Positions 54,328 through 62,938 of a stretch of DNA of 64,000 nucleotides are shown here, one piece after another. Within the stretch, counting starts at the first letter, position 1. Each line of letters starts with the position of its first letter. Source of the stretch: CAWBRT01 sp963819175 (lineage in GTDB: Bacteria > Acidobacteriota > Terriglobia > Terriglobales > Acidobacteriaceae); NCBI GenBank assembly GCA_963819175.1, contig CAWFVJ010000025.1, positions 124,001 to 188,000 on the forward strand, written 5' to 3'. The notes beneath the pieces were generated by a model, which saw only the letters and a program-made list of their open reading frames with translations, was not told where the DNA came from and ran no database searches. Position numbers and translations under genes: made by a program.

Positions 54328-55176
54328 GTGTACGAAGACGCAGTTGTAGTGATTAAGGGCGCTGGAGATTTGGCTAGCGGAGTGATTCTGCGGCTTCATC
54401 GCGCGGGGCTCCGGGTGATTGCGACCGAGATCGAGCAGCCGACTGCGGTGCGGCGGACAGTAGCTTTTTCCGAGGCAATCTATTGCGGAGAAGTCGAAGT
54501 CGAGGGACTGCGGGCGCGCAAGGTTGGCGATTGCAATGATATTCCGCAAGCCTGGAGCGAGGGTGTGGTGCCCGTCTTGGTCGATCCACTCGCCGAGATC
54601 GTGCCGAGGCTTCGCCCGGCGGTGGTGGTCGACGCCATTATCGCCAAGCGTAACCTTGGGACACGGATTACGGACGCGCCTGTCGTCATTGGTCTTGGCC
54701 CGGGCTTTGAGGTGGGTGTCGATGTTCACGCGGTGGTCGAGACCAACCGTGGCCACCATCTGGGCCGGGTTCTGTGGCATGGCTGCGCCGAGCCGGATAC
54801 GGGCGTGCCTGGCGAAATCGCAGGCCACGGGACGCAACGTCTGTTGCGGGCTCCATCCGCGGGTTTGTTTCGGGGAGAAAGAGCGATTGGAGATCGGGTT
54901 GAGGCCGGCGAGTTGGTCGGCTGGGTTGACCAAACTCCGGTAACGGCCGGCATCTCGGGCGTGCTGCGCGGACTGCTGCACGATGGCTTGCGCGTTTGTC
55001 AGGGAATGAAGATTGGCGACGTTGATCCGCGGGCCGCTCGCGAACATTGCTTCACCGTCTCGGACAAATCGTTGGCGATCGCAGGAGGAGTCCTGGAGGC
55101 AGTGCTCTATTTTCTGCGAGGACAGCGTGGGGCACCGTCCCAACGGAGCGCTGAGATCGCCGCAAACCGAACATAA
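54328..55176 (+). CDS. yqeB: YqeB-type molybdenum hydroxylase maturation protein (EF2563 family)
   Basis: 282 residues, GTG 54328. VVVIKGAGDLASGVILRLHR is the Rossmann-like start, VIATEIEQPTAVRRTVAFSE and AIYCGEVEVEGLRARKV follow, then VVDAIIAKRNLGTRITDAPV, IGLGPGFEVGVDVHAVVETN, RGHHLGRV, and LLRAPSAGLFRGERAIGDRV. The family co-occurs with selenium-dependent xanthine dehydrogenases and is thought to help install a labile selenium or sulfur on the cofactor. It sits 109 bp before the hydroxylase. Confidence 0.9.
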   Translation: MYEDAVVVIKGAGDLASGVILRLHRAGLRVIATEIEQPTAVRRTVAFSEAIYCGEVEVEGLRARKVGDCNDIPQAWSEGVVPVLVDPLAEIVPRLRPAVVVDAIIAKRNLGTRITDAPVVIGLGPGFEVGVDVHAVVETNRGHHLGRVLWHGCAEPDTGVPGEIAGHGTQRLLRAPSAGLFRGERAIGDRVEAGELVGWVDQTPVTAGISGVLRGLLHDGLRVCQGMKIGDVDPRAAREHCFTVSDKSLAIAGGVLEAVLYFLRGQRGAPSQRSAEIAANRT

Positions 55177-55284
55177 GGCTGCAAGATTCCGTAGATTCTG
55201 CTTGACAAAAGTGTGCATCGACGGCAGTCTGCGAACGTCGATTGGTGGGCACTAAAAGGGTGATGAAGACGGAAAGGGGGAACT

Positions 55285-55923
55285 ATGGAAAAAGAACGAG
55301 ACGTGTCAACGGTTGATGAGGAGCAGGAATCAGGTAAGCTCCGCGTCTCGCGTCGTGGCTTCCTGAAGGGAATGGGTGTTGGCACCGCGGCGGCGGCAAT
55401 GGCCACGGCAATGGTGCCCGGACTGGAAGCAGAGACGGCTCCCCTGGTAAAGGGGATTCGCGAGGCAGTGATCGTAACCGAGATTAACGGCAAGAAATAC
55501 CGTCTGGCGGTCAAGTCGCACTGGACGCTGCTCGACGTGTTGCGGCGGGAAATCGGCCTGACAGGCACGAAGAAGACATGCGATCGCGCCAGTTGCGGAG
55601 CCTGCACGGTCATCATGGACGGCAAGGCCATTTACGCCTGCTCTCTCCTGGCGGTGGAAGCCGACAAGCGCAAGATCACCACGATCGAGGCTTTGTCCGA
55701 TGGAGATACGCTGCATCCGATACAGGCGGCGTTCCTACGCGAGGACGCATATCAGTGCGGTTTCTGCACGCCGGGCCAGATCATGTCGACGAAGGCGTTG
55801 CTTGACTCCAACCCACGGGCGAGCATGGCCGAGATAAAGGAAGCCCTTTCGGGAAATATCTGCCGATGCGCCGCCTACCCCAAGATCACCAAAGCGGTCT
55901 TGTCGCTGGCGCGGAAGGCATAA
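55285..55923 (+). CDS. Molybdenum hydroxylase 2Fe-2S subunit with Tat signal
   Basis: 212 residues, ATG 55285 after GGAAAGGGGGAACT. The twin-arginine signal VSRRGFLKGMGVGTAAAAMA (21-40) is followed by a cut region near PGLEAET, so the complex is probably periplasmic. A plant-type 2Fe-2S domain has Cys99, 104, 107 and 119 (TCDRASCGACTVIMDGKAIY AC). The second domain has Cys158, 161, 193 and 195 (YQCGFCTPGQIMSTKALL and GNICRCAAYPKI). It passes electrons from the Mo site to FAD. Partner of the next two genes; export would carry the signal-less large subunit along, as in E. coli PaoABC. Confidence 0.93.
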   Translation: MEKERDVSTVDEEQESGKLRVSRRGFLKGMGVGTAAAAMATAMVPGLEAETAPLVKGIREAVIVTEINGKKYRLAVKSHWTLLDVLRREIGLTGTKKTCDRASCGACTVIMDGKAIYACSLLAVEADKRKITTIEALSDGDTLHPIQAAFLREDAYQCGFCTPGQIMSTKALLDSNPRASMAEIKEALSGNICRCAAYPKITKAVLSLARKA

Positions 55924-55938
55924 GGGGAGGGAGATACT

Positions 55939-58167
55939 ATGAGCTCGGAATTTAGAGTTATCGGAAAACCCCAGCCAAAGATGGATGGGTTTGAAAAAGT
56001 AACCGGGCGGGCGAAGTTTGCCTCTGATTTCACCCTGCCAGGCATGCTCCACCTGAAGATCTTGAGAAGCCCCTACCCGCATGCGCGGATTGTCAGCATT
56101 GATTCGTCAAAAGCGCTTGCGTTGCCGGGAGTGAAGGCAGTGTTTACCGCCAAGGATATTGCGGGGAATCCCCGATGGAATCCCTTTTACCCAATCCTCA
56201 CAGATGTCGCCCGCTTTGTTGGCGATGACATCGCAGTGGTAGCCGCGGTGGATGAAGAAACGGCTATTGAAGCGTTGGGCTTGATTAAGGTCGACTACCA
56301 GGTGCTTCCTTTTGTGCTGGACCCGGAAGAAGCGCTGAAACCAAGCGCTCCCAGGTTATACCCGGAGGGCAACCTCTTCGGAGGCCACCCGGCGGTGGTC
56401 AGCAGGGGCGATGTGGATAAAGGTTTTGCCGAGGCGGATCTGGTTTACGAGGCGAGATACAAGACCCCGATTCTGCAGCATGCGTCCAATGAGGGCAGAG
56501 TCGCCATTGCCCAGTGGGAGGGCGGCAGGTTGACCATCTGGGATTCCACCCAGGCTCCATTCGAAGTTCAGAAGGCAGTTGCCAAAGCGCTCAAGATCCC
56601 GCAGAGCAAGGTGCATGTGATGTGCGAGTTCATGGGCGGCGGCTTCGGCGACAAATCGTCTCCGGGGCGGCAAAGTGTTCTGGCCGCCATAGTCGCTCGC
56701 AAGACGGGGCGCCCGGTAAGAATCGAGTTGGATAGAGAGGAATGCTATCTCGAGGGCCTGCACCGCTATCCGGCGATCATTGACCTCAAGTACGGGGTGA
56801 AGAAGGATGGCACGCTTACCGCTATCCAGGCGAAAGTTGTCGCGGATGGTGGAGCTTATGCCGTTTATGGGTACGCCGCACTCGGGGTGCTGCAAATACC
56901 AATGGACGTTTACCGTTGCCCGAATATGAAAGGCGAGGGCTATACGGTGAATACGAACAACCCGGCAACCGGCCCCATGCGCTGTGTCGGTCATCCGCAG
57001 GGAACGTTTGCCCAGGAAGTCCACATGGACGTGATCGCCCAGAAGCTGGGGATGGACCCGGTCGAACTGCGTTTGAAGAATTACGCGCGGCTGGAAGATG
57101 GCGACCAGTTCCGCAAAATTCCATTCTCCAGCAATGGCATGGAAGAGTGCATCAAGCGTGGCGCAGAGACCTTCCAGTGGAAACAGAAGATGCAGCAGAA
57201 GGGCTCGCAGGCGGGTCCGATCAAAAAGGGATTCGGCATGTCTGTCCACGCATGCGGTCATGGCAGCATGATGCCGGGAATGCCCTTGTCCGGCGCGTTG
57301 CGGATCAATGCCGATGGCACGGTGAATGTGTTTACCGGCGCAGCCGAGCTGGGATGCGGACAGAAAACTACCATGGCCATGATTGCCGCCGAAGAACTCG
57401 GTGTGCTGCTGGAAAATATCTTTGTTACCGCAGCCGACACCGATATGACAACGGACACGGGCTCCACTTCCGGCAGCCGGCAGACAATCACCGGCGGAAC
57501 CGGCGTGAAAATGGCGGCGGCAGACGCCAAAAACCAATTGCTTGACGTGGCGGCGTTCGAGTTGAAGACGGAGAAGAAAAACCTGAGCATCCGGGACAGC
57601 ATGGTTTATGTGGCGGGCTCCGACAAAGCGATCCCATTGGGCCAGATTGCGGCGAAGATGCCGGGCGGGGTGATTTCCGGCCGCGGCTACATGAAATGTC
57701 CGCCAAACTATTTCTCGCACGGGTTCGGTGCGGGATTTGCCGAGGTAGAAGTGGACACCCGCAACGGCCACGTCAAAGTTATCAAGATCGTGGCGGCTCA
57801 CGATCTCGGCAGGGTCATCAACCCGTTGACGGCTGAGAATCAGATCGAGGGAGGCGTCATTCAGGGAATGGGCTTTGGCTTGGCCGAAGAGCAGATCTAC
57901 GACAAAGCTACCGGCATCTGCGTGAACCCGAATCATCTGAATTACAAGCTGCCGACGATCAAGGATGCACCGGAGATCGTGCCGATCATGGTGGAGTCGA
58001 TCGATAAGTATGGCCCCTACGGGGCGAAGGGGCTTGGTGAACCGCCTTATAGCCCGCCCGCACCGGCCATAGCGAACGCCATCTACAATGCGATCGGCGT
58101 TCGCTTTACAGAACTTCCAATTACAAACCGTGCGATCCTCATGGGCCTGAAGGCAGCAAAGGGCTAG
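55939..58167 (+). CDS. Molybdenum hydroxylase large (Mo-pterin) subunit
   Basis: 742 residues, no signal of its own. VTGRAKFASDFTLPGMLHLK is the family start, VMCEFMGGGFGDKSSPGRQS (residues ~228-247) the Mo-cofactor loop, then GPMRCVGHPQGTFAQEVHMD, GAAELGCGQKTTMAMIAAEE, TDTGSTSGSRQTITGGTGVK, VIKIVAAHDLGRVINPLTAE and the catalytic Glu701 in GPYGAKGLGEPPYSP. Glu as base and the GGGFG loop mark the xanthine dehydrogenase superfamily. MRCVGHP stands where many relatives have RGPG or RGFG. Substrate unknown: a purine, aldehyde, nicotinate or aromatic acid is possible. 15 bp after the small subunit. Confidence 0.94.
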   Translation: MSSEFRVIGKPQPKMDGFEKVTGRAKFASDFTLPGMLHLKILRSPYPHARIVSIDSSKALALPGVKAVFTAKDIAGNPRWNPFYPILTDVARFVGDDIAVVAAVDEETAIEALGLIKVDYQVLPFVLDPEEALKPSAPRLYPEGNLFGGHPAVVSRGDVDKGFAEADLVYEARYKTPILQHASNEGRVAIAQWEGGRLTIWDSTQAPFEVQKAVAKALKIPQSKVHVMCEFMGGGFGDKSSPGRQSVLAAIVARKTGRPVRIELDREECYLEGLHRYPAIIDLKYGVKKDGTLTAIQAKVVADGGAYAVYGYAALGVLQIPMDVYRCPNMKGEGYTVNTNNPATGPMRCVGHPQGTFAQEVHMDVIAQKLGMDPVELRLKNYARLEDGDQFRKIPFSSNGMEECIKRGAETFQWKQKMQQKGSQAGPIKKGFGMSVHACGHGSMMPGMPLSGALRINADGTVNVFTGAAELGCGQKTTMAMIAAEELGVLLENIFVTAADTDMTTDTGSTSGSRQTITGGTGVKMAAADAKNQLLDVAAFELKTEKKNLSIRDSMVYVAGSDKAIPLGQIAAKMPGGVISGRGYMKCPPNYFSHGFGAGFAEVEVDTRNGHVKVIKIVAAHDLGRVINPLTAENQIEGGVIQGMGFGLAEEQIYDKATGICVNPNHLNYKLPTIKDAPEIVPIMVESIDKYGPYGAKGLGEPPYSPPAPAIANAIYNAIGVRFTELPITNRAILMGLKAAKG

Positions 58168-58174
58168 GGAGAAA

Positions 58175-58214
58175 CCACCCCAGCAAGCCAAAAGCGAGCT
58201 TGCCGGGGACCCCG
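58175..58214. repeat. Hairpin repeat inside the hydroxylase operon
   Basis: CCACCCCAGCAAGC, loop CAAAAGC and GAGCTTGCCGGGGACCCCG form a stem, as at 37435-37477. It lies in the 61 bp between the large and FAD subunit genes, so it would be transcribed within the mRNA. Confidence 0.8.
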
Positions 58215-58228
58215 AACGGAGATAAACG

Positions 58229-59218
58229 ATGAAACCTTTCGATTACTATCGAGTCACCACGGTCGGGCAGGCTGTAGCCCTTTTGACGAAGTATCAAGAG
58301 AAGGCTGCCATTCTCGCCGGAGGAAGCGACCTGCTGGGCTTGATCAAAGACGGCATTGAAGGCCCGGCACTGAAAACACCAAAACACTTGATCGATATCA
58401 AGGGGATTAAGGATCTCTCCTACATCAAGGAGCAGAAGACCGGCTTGCGGATTGGCGCCGCGACCACGCTCAGCGAGATCGTCCACTCCGATCTTATCGA
58501 GAACAAGTATCCGATTGTGGCGCAGGCGGCCAAGCAAGTCGCGGTTCCGCAGATCAGGAACGTTGCGACCCTTGGCGGCAACTTGTGCCAGCGGCCACGC
58601 TGCTGGTACTTCCGCGGAAAACTCTTCTCCGACTGCATTCGCAAGGGCGGCGCAAGCTGCTACGGCAAGGATGGAGAGAACCAGTACCATGCCATCATGG
58701 GAGGCGACATCTGTTGCATGGCTTACCTCTCAGACATGGCTCCGGCACTGATTGCACTCGACGCCAAGGCCGAAATCGCGGGCCCCAAGGGAACGAAGAT
58801 CATCCCACTGGAGAAGTTCTACGTTTCTCCCGAGCAAGAGCTGACGAAGGAGAACGTGCTCTCCGCGCAGGAAATGCTGGTGGCGGTAGATGTTCCGGCT
58901 GCTTCCCAGGGCCGGAAGAGCATCTACCTGAAGCTGAAGGAAAGACAGGCCTTCGACTTTGCGGTGGTCAGCGTTGCGGTGAGCCTAGCGCTAAAGGGTT
59001 CGACGGTTACGGACTCGCGGGTTGTCTTTGCCGGCTTGGCGCCGTTCCCCACCAGGAGCGTGAAGGCCGAGAACGCATTGAAGGGCAAGGAACTCAAGAG
59101 TGCTGTTGCCGCAGCTTGCAGCGCATGTGTGGTAGGTGCCCAGCCGCTGGGCAAGAATGCTTACAAAATCGAAGCGACCAAGGGAGTCCTGGAAGAAGCG
59201 CTGAACCTGTTAGCCTGA
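58229..59218 (+). CDS. Molybdenum hydroxylase FAD subunit with Cys-rich insert
   Basis: 329 residues, ATG 58229 with GGAGATAAACG upstream. FAD motifs KAAILAGGSDLLGLIK (28-36) and VPQIRNVATLGGNL (114-119) are those of CoxM/HcrB-type subunits. Just after, CQRPRCWYFRGKLFSDCIRK, GGASCYGKDGENQYHAIMGG and DICCMAYLSDMAPAL give Cys120, 125, 136, 144, 162 and 163. PaoB and HcrB carry an extra 4Fe-4S cluster bound by an insert of this kind. It takes electrons from the 2Fe-2S subunit to an acceptor. Operon order here is small-large-FAD, with the hairpin before it. Confidence 0.93.
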   Translation: MKPFDYYRVTTVGQAVALLTKYQEKAAILAGGSDLLGLIKDGIEGPALKTPKHLIDIKGIKDLSYIKEQKTGLRIGAATTLSEIVHSDLIENKYPIVAQAAKQVAVPQIRNVATLGGNLCQRPRCWYFRGKLFSDCIRKGGASCYGKDGENQYHAIMGGDICCMAYLSDMAPALIALDAKAEIAGPKGTKIIPLEKFYVSPEQELTKENVLSAQEMLVAVDVPAASQGRKSIYLKLKERQAFDFAVVSVAVSLALKGSTVTDSRVVFAGLAPFPTRSVKAENALKGKELKSAVAAACSACVVGAQPLGKNAYKIEATKGVLEEALNLLA

Positions 59219-59267
59219 CATCGCCAATGGCGCATGGCGGGAACAACCGGCGACCGACAGGTGGTGG

Positions 59268-59303
59268 TCACCCCGGCAACGCCAAAGTGTTTGGCGGGGA
59301 TTC
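59268..59303. repeat. Hairpin repeat after the hydroxylase operon
   Basis: TCACCCCGGCAACGCC, AAAGTGTTTGGCGGGGATTC: a weaker member of the CACCCC...GGGGA family, 50 bp after the FAD subunit stop. Confidence 0.55.
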
Positions 59304-59358
59304 TGCATACACGGTTTTCAGGATACAGCTTTCGCGGAAGCGGTCTTCGGTCTAAGCG

Positions 59359-59389
59359 GGTGGCATTTTCGAATGCCACCTTTTCTTTT
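59359..59389 (+). terminator. Rho-independent terminator after the hydroxylase operon
   Basis: Stem GGTGGCATT / AATGCCACC with TTCG loop, followed by TTTTCTTTT. It separates the hydroxylase genes from the enolase-type gene that starts 26 bp later. Confidence 0.9.
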
Positions 59390-59414
59390 CAGCGCCCATT
59401 ATGATGGTGATGTA

Positions 59415-60512
59415 ATGAAAATATCGCAGGTTCATACGCAAATAGTAAACGTGCCGGAAGCGCAATCGCTTGCGGGGTTGCCGCTTCAGCCTACCGTGGT
59501 GCGGCCGTTCGTCACGCTGCGACTCGAGACCGATGAAGGCATCAGCGGGATCGCGGTGAGTTTCACTTTCTATTCCACAGCAATGACCAACGCTCTGAAG
59601 AGCGCTGTCCACGATCTGGCGTCACTCTCCATCGGTGAGGACCCGCTGGCTCCGGGGCCGCTCTTGGAGAAGCTGCGCGCTGCCGCAGGTGGCTCAGGCC
59701 CTGGCGGCATCTTCATGCTGGCGTTTTCAGCCATCGACATTGCGTTGTGGGACATTCGCGGCAAGGCGCTGAATCAGCCCCTGTGGAAACTGCTTGGCGG
59801 AGGGCGGCAGCGTGTGCCGGCTTACGCAAGCGGCGTGATTCAGCGGGGCCTTTCGGACGCCGAGGCTGCCCAGGCGGCCCAGTGCCTGGTCGAGAAAGGT
59901 TTCCGGCAAATCAAAATGCAGCTCGGACTTGCTGGCGAGCATTCGCCCGCGAAAGAAGTCGAGCGTGCGCGAATCGTGCGCGAGAGTGTTGGTCCCGACA
60001 TCAAGCTGATGGCGGATGTCAATCAACTCTGGCGCGTCGAGCAGGCAATCGATGTTGGCAGACGTATGGAGAGATTCCAGTTTTTCTGGCTCGAAGATCT
60101 CACGGTGCACGAGGATTTTGCGGGACTGGCTCGTATCTCCGACATGCTGGTTACGCCCGTCGCCGGTGGCGAATATGTTTGGGGCATCGTTCCATTCCGG
60201 CACATGCTGGAAGCCCGCTCGGTTGATATCCTGATCATCGACGCCTTGCGGGTGGGCGGGATCACGCAATGGATGAAGGTTGCGGGCATGGCCGAAGCAT
60301 TCAACACGCGAGTTGTGAACCACTGCTTTCCGGAGTTTATGGTGCACCTGGTGGCAGCGGCCCCGAACGCTTTTACGCTTGAATATATGTCATGGACGCT
60401 GCCGTTGTTCGAAGAGATCCCGCAACTCCAGAATGGAGAGGTGATCGTGCCAGATCGTCCCGGACTCGGACTCAAGTTCGATGAGGACTTCATACTGCGG
60501 CACGGAGACTGA
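59415..60512 (+). CDS. Mandelate racemase/muconate lactonizing enzyme-like (enolase superfamily)
   Basis: 365 residues from ATG 59415, with GGTGATGTA upstream; an open extension to 59373 runs into the terminator. Capping domain: QVHTQIVNVPEAQSLAGLPL, then barrel motifs ALWDIRGKALNQPLWKLLGG and QIKMQLG (Lys base). Metal ligands are Asp in LMADVNQLW, Glu in FFWLEDLTVHED and Glu in VAGGEYVWG; His is in RVVNHCFPEFMVHLV. Such enzymes dehydrate sugar acids or racemise hydroxyacids by proton removal. In this setting a sugar-acid or hydroxyacid dehydratase is likely. Confidence 0.88.
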   Translation: MKISQVHTQIVNVPEAQSLAGLPLQPTVVRPFVTLRLETDEGISGIAVSFTFYSTAMTNALKSAVHDLASLSIGEDPLAPGPLLEKLRAAAGGSGPGGIFMLAFSAIDIALWDIRGKALNQPLWKLLGGGRQRVPAYASGVIQRGLSDAEAAQAAQCLVEKGFRQIKMQLGLAGEHSPAKEVERARIVRESVGPDIKLMADVNQLWRVEQAIDVGRRMERFQFFWLEDLTVHEDFAGLARISDMLVTPVAGGEYVWGIVPFRHMLEARSVDILIIDALRVGGITQWMKVAGMAEAFNTRVVNHCFPEFMVHLVAAAPNAFTLEYMSWTLPLFEEIPQLQNGEVIVPDRPGLGLKFDEDFILRHGD

Positions 60513-60584
60513 CGCTTTCAGCGGACGGATCGGCATTTGGCGAAACGGGGTACAGGTGACAATAGCATTCAGCGAGGGCGATGC

Positions 60585-62072
60585 GTGAGCGAGACCGTGC
60601 GGGTCGAACTGGTTCCGCTCGGGGTGTCCCTGGAAGTCGAACGTGGGGCGGCTTTAGGTAGCGTTCTGGCGGCGCATGGGTTGGAACTTCCTTGCGGAGG
60701 CTCCGAGGTGTGTGGCGGCTGCCGCGTGCGCATTCTGGAAGGGACACTGGCGGCAACCCCAAAAGACAAGCAGGCGCTCACGGATGAAGAGATTGCCGCC
60801 GGCTGGCGACTGGCTTGCCAAGCCCATGCCGAGACGGCGCTCAAGCTTCATGTGGAACAGTGGACCGTTCCTATCCTCAGCGACCAAACACGGCTGCACG
60901 GCTCAGCGCGGAGCGGCCTTGGGATTGCGGTCGATGTTGGGACAACCACCCTCGTGGCACAGATGGTCGACCTCGCGACAGGCGATCTGCTGGGAGTTCA
61001 AACAGCACTGAATCCGCAAACCGCCTTCGGGGCCGACATCATGACGCGCTTACGATTCGCACTGACCAAGCCGGATTTAACCCCGCTGATTCGCGATGCT
61101 ATCGGCAATATGGTCAGAGAACTTGCGGTGGGCCGTGAGAGCGAAGTCGGCGAAGTAGTGCTGGTGGGCAACACGGTGATGCATCACTTGTTCGCCGGCA
61201 TTGATCTGGAGCCGCTTTCGCACGTGCCGTTTGAATCGCCCGAATTGACTGAGCAGCGGTTCACGCCGCAGGAACTGAATTGGAAGCTGCCGCAAGATTG
61301 CCGAATTCGTTTTATTCCCTGCATCGGCGGGTTTGTTGGTTCAGACGTGCTCGCCGGTATTCTTGCGGTGAGCATGAGCACGACCGTTGCGCTGACGGCA
61401 TTAATCGATCTCGGAACCAACGGTGAGATTGTGCTCGGGAATCGGGATCGAATCCTGTGCGCGTCGACGGCAGCGGGGCCGGCATTTGAAGCCGGCTCAA
61501 TCCGCATGGGAATGCGCGCTGCCGCGGGCGCTATAGCTCAGGTATCGAATCGCAACGGCAAACTGGAGTGCACCGTCATTGGCGATGTTGCGCCGCGCGG
61601 CATATGCGGCAGCGGACTGGTGGATGCGGTGGCCGCGGGACTCGATAGCGGTGCGATTCTGCCCAGTGGCCGGTTGGCGAACGGGGCGCGCGAGTTTCCC
61701 CTGATGGAGCCCGTGATCGTGTCGCAAGCCGACATCCGCGAGCTGCAACTGGCGAAGGGCGCAATCGCCGCCGGAGTTCGCATCCTGCTGGGTCGCTGGG
61801 GTGCAACCATGAAAGACGTGCAAACCGTGTACTTGGCCGGAGCCTTTGGAAACTACGTTCGGGTCGAAAGCGCGGCCAGAGTTGGATTGCTGGAGATGGC
61901 TCGCAAGCGCGTGGTTTCCGCCGGCAATACGGCGCTACGCGGCGCGAAGTTGATGATGCTTTCCGAAAACCGTCCACTGCCGGAGATTGAACATGTGAGT
62001 CTCGCCGCCGACGCGGGTTTCCAGGATACGTTTGTGGATTGCATGAGCTTTCCAGACGCGGCAAGACCGTAG
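60585..62072 (+). CDS. RACo-like ferredoxin/ASKHA protein (DUF4445 family)
   Basis: 495 residues from GTG 60585 (GAGGGC upstream); a frame extension to 60537 is less likely. An N-terminal plant-type ferredoxin (1-85) has Cys37, 43, 46 and 78 in LELPCGGSEVCGGCRVRILE and GWRLACQAH. The rest is an ASKHA ATPase fold: IAVDVGTTTLVAQMVDLATG (phosphate 1), QTAFGADIMTRLRFAL, ALIDLGTNGEIVLGNRDRIL (phosphate 2), DVAPRGICGSGLVDAVAAGL and VYLAGAFGNYVRVESAARVG. Known RACo proteins use ATP to reduce corrinoid proteins of methyltransferases. No corrinoid protein or methyltransferase is seen here, so its client is unknown. Ends 13 bp before the convergent ABC-2 gene. Confidence 0.88.
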   Translation: MSETVRVELVPLGVSLEVERGAALGSVLAAHGLELPCGGSEVCGGCRVRILEGTLAATPKDKQALTDEEIAAGWRLACQAHAETALKLHVEQWTVPILSDQTRLHGSARSGLGIAVDVGTTTLVAQMVDLATGDLLGVQTALNPQTAFGADIMTRLRFALTKPDLTPLIRDAIGNMVRELAVGRESEVGEVVLVGNTVMHHLFAGIDLEPLSHVPFESPELTEQRFTPQELNWKLPQDCRIRFIPCIGGFVGSDVLAGILAVSMSTTVALTALIDLGTNGEIVLGNRDRILCASTAAGPAFEAGSIRMGMRAAAGAIAQVSNRNGKLECTVIGDVAPRGICGSGLVDAVAAGLDSGAILPSGRLANGAREFPLMEPVIVSQADIRELQLAKGAIAAGVRILLGRWGATMKDVQTVYLAGAFGNYVRVESAARVGLLEMARKRVVSAGNTALRGAKLMMLSENRPLPEIEHVSLAADAGFQDTFVDCMSFPDAARP

Positions 62073-62085
62073 AGGCGAGCGATCT

Positions 62086-62890
62086 TCAATTTACCGTTTC
62101 CGCGCTGTAACGGGCAATGAGGCCGGTTCGGACGGCATGCCGATACATGCGAGTGAAGAACCAGGAAGCAAGCAGGACGTAGAGTACCGCAAGGCCTAAG
62201 CCCCATAGCAGCCCACTTCCTGACGCTGTGCCGCCGGAGACAATCGCTCGCATTCCCTCGAAAACATAAGAAGGCGGCAAGATGCGCGAGATGAGCCGCA
62301 TCCATCCAGGGAAGCGTGGAGAGCGGATAGAAGACGCCGGCAAACGGCGAAAGAATCGCCGGAATCGGCCAGATGAACCACTCCGATGCCGGGCCGAAGC
62401 GCAGAACCAGCGCGCTGCCTACGATCCCGAAGGCGATTCCGAAGAGGAACAGCACGAGAAGGAACGGAACCAGGATGAGTCCATAGGCGAAGAAGCGAAG
62501 GCCGAATAAAGAGGTTGCCAACACCAGCATCACGGCAAGTCCGACTAAGCTGGTCACGGTGCTCGATAGCACCAGGCCGCCGACGTACTCCGATATGGAG
62601 AGCGGCGTCGCAAAAATGTTCAGAAAATTGCGTGACCAGACATCCTCGAAGAACGTCATCGTTACTCCCTGCATGACGCGGGCAAAAAAGTCCCAGAAGA
62701 GAACAGCCCCCAGCAGGGTGGGTACGAAATTCATGCCCGACGAGGTCACGGAATTCAGGTACTTGGTGATGAATCCCCACAACACCATGTCAATGGCGAC
62801 CCACACGAACGTCGGCAATACGCGCGAGGGACTCCCACGCATCAAGTAGAACTGGCGAAGCAGAATGGCTGTGGTGCGGCCAAGAAACAT
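62086..62890 (-). CDS. ABC-2 type transporter permease, one frameshift
   Basis: Starts ATG 62890 with FLGRTTAILLRQFYLMRGSP and SRVLPTFVWVAIDMVLWGFI. Six membrane segments are visible, including ATPLSISEYVGGLVLSSTVT, LVLFLFGIAFGIVGSALVLR and PIPAILSPFAGVFYPLSTLP. A frame change near 62300 restores the normal end, ILPPSYVFEGMRAIVSGGTA, SGSGLLWGLGLAVLYVLLAS and WFFTRMYRHAVRTGLIARYS, stopping at 62086. The uncorrected frame runs on under the RACo-like gene. It works with the ATPase gene just upstream (48 bp apart) to export an unknown substrate. Confidence 0.85.
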
Positions 62891-62938
62891 AGCGTCTAAC
62901 CTAAATGCGAGCTATCAACCGACATACAATACATAGGA

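Noticed and set aside
56356..58191. 611-codon minus-strand frame
   Set aside because: Shadow of the Mo-pterin subunit gene; low-complexity His/Arg composition and no domain.
52686..59218. Selenocysteine (in-frame TGA) in the selenium-type hydroxylase
   Set aside because: All subunit frames are open without internal TGA. The selenium of this class is a labile ligand, not Sec.
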